Shown: positions 61,686 to 64,000 of the stretch, one piece after another
Numbering within the stretch: position 1 is the stretch's first letter
How the letters are laid out: each line of letters begins with the position of its first letter
DNA from: Carboxylicivirga mesophila
Lineage (GTDB): Bacteria > Bacteroidota > Bacteroidia > Bacteroidales > Marinilabiliaceae
Length of the DNA: 64,000 nucleotides
Direction: 5' to 3'
Assembly (NCBI RefSeq): GCF_018271975.1
Contig: NZ_JAGUCN010000007.1
Location: forward strand, 124,001-188,000
Position numbers and translations under genes: made by a program
Notes under the pieces: generated by a model
Databases searched by the model: none
What the model saw: the letters and a program-made list of their open reading frames with translations, nothing else
Told to the model about the DNA's origin: nothing

Positions 61686-61773
61686 GGATGCCGATGGTCT
61701 TTGACTTATTAATAAGATAGGTATAAATGACCAGAGGAAAGCATAATAAATTATGCTTTCCCGGCATTCTTTT
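61686..61773 (+). ncRNA. Possible three-way-junction RNA / attenuator before the GH144 gene
   Basis: Three nested pairings within 84 nt. P1 is GGATGCCG with CGGCATTC (61686-61693, 61762-61769). P2 is TGGTC/GACCA (61695-61699, 61729-61733) capped by CTTA/TAAG. P3 is a 12-bp perfect stem (61736-61747, 61750-61761). TTTT follows P1. Found by eye, no folding was run. Confidence 0.45.
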
Positions 61774-61786
61774 ATAAAACATATTT

Positions 61787-63757
61787 ATGATGATCCGAGT
61801 ACACTATATAATACTGCTTCTAGGGCTGTTGGTCCTGTCATGCAAAAAAGACGATCCGGCTGCGCCACTGATGCTTAATAAAATCTATATCAATTCAGAT
61901 GAGATAGACATTAATGCAGGAATAGTTCAGGATGTGAATGTGAATCCTATTATCAGGTTGATTTTTTCTGAACCAATTGACCAGGAGTCACTTAATGAGG
62001 GAGTAAGGTTACTTGATAATAGTCAAACAGTTGCTGTTAATACCAGTTTGGCTGCTGAAGACAAAACGATCAATCTGGTTCCGCAGAATAAGCTTGAAAA
62101 CTTCACTGTTTATACTTTACAAATAACCAATGAATTAAGAAGTAAAGCAGGTAGTAATATTGGTGCTGTGGAGTTTACATTTAAGACCGTTGCCGGAGCT
62201 TTACAGCTTGAAAGTCTGATTGTCAATGAATCAGAGGTGTTAAACCTGGACATTGTTCCCAATGTGCCGCTAACACTTGAAATGGAGCTGAATTTTACAG
62301 AACCGGTTAAACGAAGTACGCTTGAAAGTGCCGTTAGTTTAACTGGATTAAATGTACCCGCTTTATCATTTGCATATGCCAATAATGATCAAACAGTAAA
62401 AGTATCGGCCACATCTAACCTGAGCTATCTGAGTAAATACAGTTTTAAAATATCAAGAAACCTTGAAAGTGTTGATGGGGCTAATTTTGGTGGTTTTTCA
62501 AATCACCTATTCACATTGTTAGATTCCACCTATAAATTTCCCGAATTAAGTGACGAGGAATTATTAACTCTGGTTCAGCAACAAACCTTTAAGTATTTCT
62601 GGGATTTTGGTCATCCGGTTAGTGGTTTATCACGAGAGCGTAATACATCGGGCCACACAGTTGCTTCAGGAGCCAGCGGATTTGGACTGATGACCATACC
62701 AGTAGGAATTGAGCGCGGGTTTATTACCCGTTCCGAAGGAGTTGAACGTTTATCGACGATGATCAACTTTCTGGGTGATAAGGCAGAACGTTTTCATGGA
62801 GCCTGGTCTCACTGGTTACATGGTGAGACTGGTAAGGCCAAGCCATTTAGTCAAAAAGATGATGGCGGTGACTTGGTGGAGACATCATTTGTTGCCATGG
62901 GGCTAATGACTGTTCGTCAATATCTTAACGAAATGGAAGCCAGTGAGAAAAGCTTAATTGATAAAATTAATACCATTTTGGATGGTATTGAATGGGATTG
63001 GTACCGTCAGGGGGGGCAAAACCAGTTGTACTGGCATTGGTCGCCTAACTATGGTTGGGATAAAAACATGAAAATAAGTGGTTGGAATGAGGCCATGATT
63101 ACCTATTTTATGGCTGCTACATCTACTAGCCATGCTATACCTAAAGAAGTATATGAAGAAGGCTGGACCCGATCGGGTAACTTCTTAAATGGAAACGAAT
63201 ATTACGGTATTACGCTTCCGATGGGGCATAATTATGGTGGGCCGCTGTTTTTTGAGCAGTATACTTTTCTGGGAATTGATCCTCATAATTTAGTTGGTAG
63301 TCATGGTGAAAGCTATTGGGAGCAAGTGGTCAATCATACCCTGATCAACAGGGAGCATTGTGTAAGAAATCCTAAAGGATATGTTGGCTATAGCAAAGAT
63401 TGCTGGGGGTTAACGGCCAGCGATGGTTACGAAGGCTATTCAGCACATTCACCAACCAACGACAGGGGTGTTATTACGCCAACAGCTGCTTTGTCATCTT
63501 TCCCTTTTACACCTGTTGAATCCATGGAGGCGCTGAAGCATTTTTACTATCGCCTGGGCGATCGTCTCTGGGGACCATATGGCTTTTATGATGCTTTCAG
63601 CATTCAGGATGAGTGGTATGCCACTTCCAACATTGGCATTGATCAGGGACCGATTGTCATCATGATTGAGAACCACCGCACTGGTTTATTATGGGATTTG
63701 TTTATGTCAGCCCCCGAAGTACAAAGCGCGATGAATCTTTTGGGATTTACCAATTAA
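61787..63757 (+). CDS. GH144-like (glucoamylase-family) lipoprotein, probable beta-1,2-glucanase
   Basis: Secreted lipoprotein, 656 aa. Lipobox VLSCKKDD (Cys19); the charged residues after Cys suggest surface display. Two Ig-like (Big_5-type) domains occupy about 25-245. The catalytic (alpha/alpha)6 domain (about 250-656) belongs to PF10091: QTFKYFWDFGHPVSGLSRER, ASGASGFGLM, an Asp-Gly-Gly-Asp-Leu-Val-Glu-Thr segment near 363, ISGWNEAMITYFMA, and GLTASDGYEGYSAHSP. In CAZy this family is GH144, whose studied members cleave beta-1,2-glucans, endo or releasing sophorose. Specificity here is inferred. Confidence 0.87.
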   Translation: MMIRVHYIILLLGLLVLSCKKDDPAAPLMLNKIYINSDEIDINAGIVQDVNVNPIIRLIFSEPIDQESLNEGVRLLDNSQTVAVNTSLAAEDKTINLVPQNKLENFTVYTLQITNELRSKAGSNIGAVEFTFKTVAGALQLESLIVNESEVLNLDIVPNVPLTLEMELNFTEPVKRSTLESAVSLTGLNVPALSFAYANNDQTVKVSATSNLSYLSKYSFKISRNLESVDGANFGGFSNHLFTLLDSTYKFPELSDEELLTLVQQQTFKYFWDFGHPVSGLSRERNTSGHTVASGASGFGLMTIPVGIERGFITRSEGVERLSTMINFLGDKAERFHGAWSHWLHGETGKAKPFSQKDDGGDLVETSFVAMGLMTVRQYLNEMEASEKSLIDKINTILDGIEWDWYRQGGQNQLYWHWSPNYGWDKNMKISGWNEAMITYFMAATSTSHAIPKEVYEEGWTRSGNFLNGNEYYGITLPMGHNYGGPLFFEQYTFLGIDPHNLVGSHGESYWEQVVNHTLINREHCVRNPKGYVGYSKDCWGLTASDGYEGYSAHSPTNDRGVITPTAALSSFPFTPVESMEALKHFYYRLGDRLWGPYGFYDAFSIQDEWYATSNIGIDQGPIVIMIENHRTGLLWDLFMSAPEVQSAMNLLGFTN

Positions 63758-63783
63758 TACAATAACCAATTATTCAAAATCTA

Positions 63784-64000
63784 ATGAAATCAATATATCT
63801 GTTAATTATGCTGATAGCATTACTTAGCTGTGGGCATAAAAGCACTCAAACGACAACCGTTTCGGACAAGAATTGGACCGACGAGCAATTGTTGGATACG
63901 GTTCAATATCAAACATTCCAGTATTTTTGGGACGGAGCCGAACCAAACAGCGGTATGGCCTGCGAACGCATTCACACAGATGGCGATTATCCGAAGAACG
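63784..64000 (+). CDS. Second GH144-like lipoprotein (partial, runs off the window)
   Basis: First 72 codons only. A short signal peptide with lipobox LLSCG (Cys16) is followed by the start of the catalytic domain (DEQLLDTVQYQTFQYFWDG), which lines up with DEELLTLVQQQTFKYFWDF of the preceding gene. Unlike that gene it has no Ig-like domains between the lipid anchor and the catalytic domain. It starts 26 nt after the previous stop. The rest lies beyond position 64000. Confidence 0.85.
   Translation, partial: MKSIYLLIMLIALLSCGHKSTQTTTVSDKNWTDEQLLDTVQYQTFQYFWDGAEPNSGMACERIHTDGDYPKN

Overview
The window is chromosomal DNA of a member of the Bacteroidota. The evidence is two SusC/SusD pairs, an ECF sigma/FecR pair, the phylum-specific rpmB-rpmG-DUF4295 ribosomal trio, a GldB lipoprotein beside nadE, PorT-type barrels, and many exact copies of the phylum's -7 promoter motif TAnnTTTG. 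NrfHA, Hcp and the polysaccharide genes suggest a fermentative or nitrite-ammonifying marine or sediment bacterium such as a Marinilabiliales relative. That placement is inference. I saw no rRNA, tRNA, CRISPR array, phage or insertion sequence.

Layout. 1-6000: DEAD-box helicase, lipid kinase, then the pyrG-yidC operon on the minus strand. 6200-8930: PEP carboxylase. 8940-16110: a nitrite / nitrosative-stress island (AlgE-like porin, nrfA, nrfH, hcp, an Fe-S protein, and a divergent Crp/Fnr regulator). A perfect TGTAAC-N4-GTTACA dyad sits in the divergent promoter, at the spacing expected of a class II activator site. 16100-28650: housekeeping genes (formylglutamate-type hydrolase, Ste24-like protease, cinA, rpmB-rpmG-DUF4295, ftsY, rimO, 5-formyl-THF cyclo-ligase, nitrilase, gldB, OMP, nadE), a second Crp-family regulator with a 16-bp palindrome over its own promoter, and a 55-residue ferredoxin. 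28800-40140: M20 amidohydrolase, GH20 hexosaminidase, CDF exporter, DUF1573 protein, meaB, two tandem thioredoxin lipoproteins, lpdA. 40140-51300: orphan histidine kinase, an AGCS symporter with a large inserted domain, ECF sigma, FecR, SusC with STN domain, SusD, and a LysO exporter split into two genes. 51500-64000: META lipoprotein, an uncharacterised small protein, then a polysaccharide utilisation locus (PUL) that continues past the window end.

How the genes work together. The 52.7-64 kb locus reads as one unit. A membrane-bound propeller/Y_Y_Y/LuxR regulator is divergent from SusC, SusD, a LamG-type surface lipoprotein and two GH144-like lipoproteins. GH144 enzymes act on beta-1,2-glucans, so this is best read as a beta-1,2-glucan PUL. 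The SusCD pair at 45-50 kb is different: it has no enzymes beside it and is wired to a sigma/anti-sigma switch through its STN domain. In the nitrite island, NrfH feeds quinol electrons to NrfA, while Hcp and its Fe-S partner handle NO or hydroxylamine under the adjacent Crp-type regulator. Most transcription units end in clear hairpin terminators, several shared by convergent genes.

The observations I find most worth checking are a possible three-way-junction RNA inside the GH144 operon, the two Crp-family dyads, the inserted domain of the AGCS transporter, the enzyme-free sigma-regulated SusCD locus, and the split LysO. All start-site revisions and promoter calls were made by reading the sequence and are unverified.
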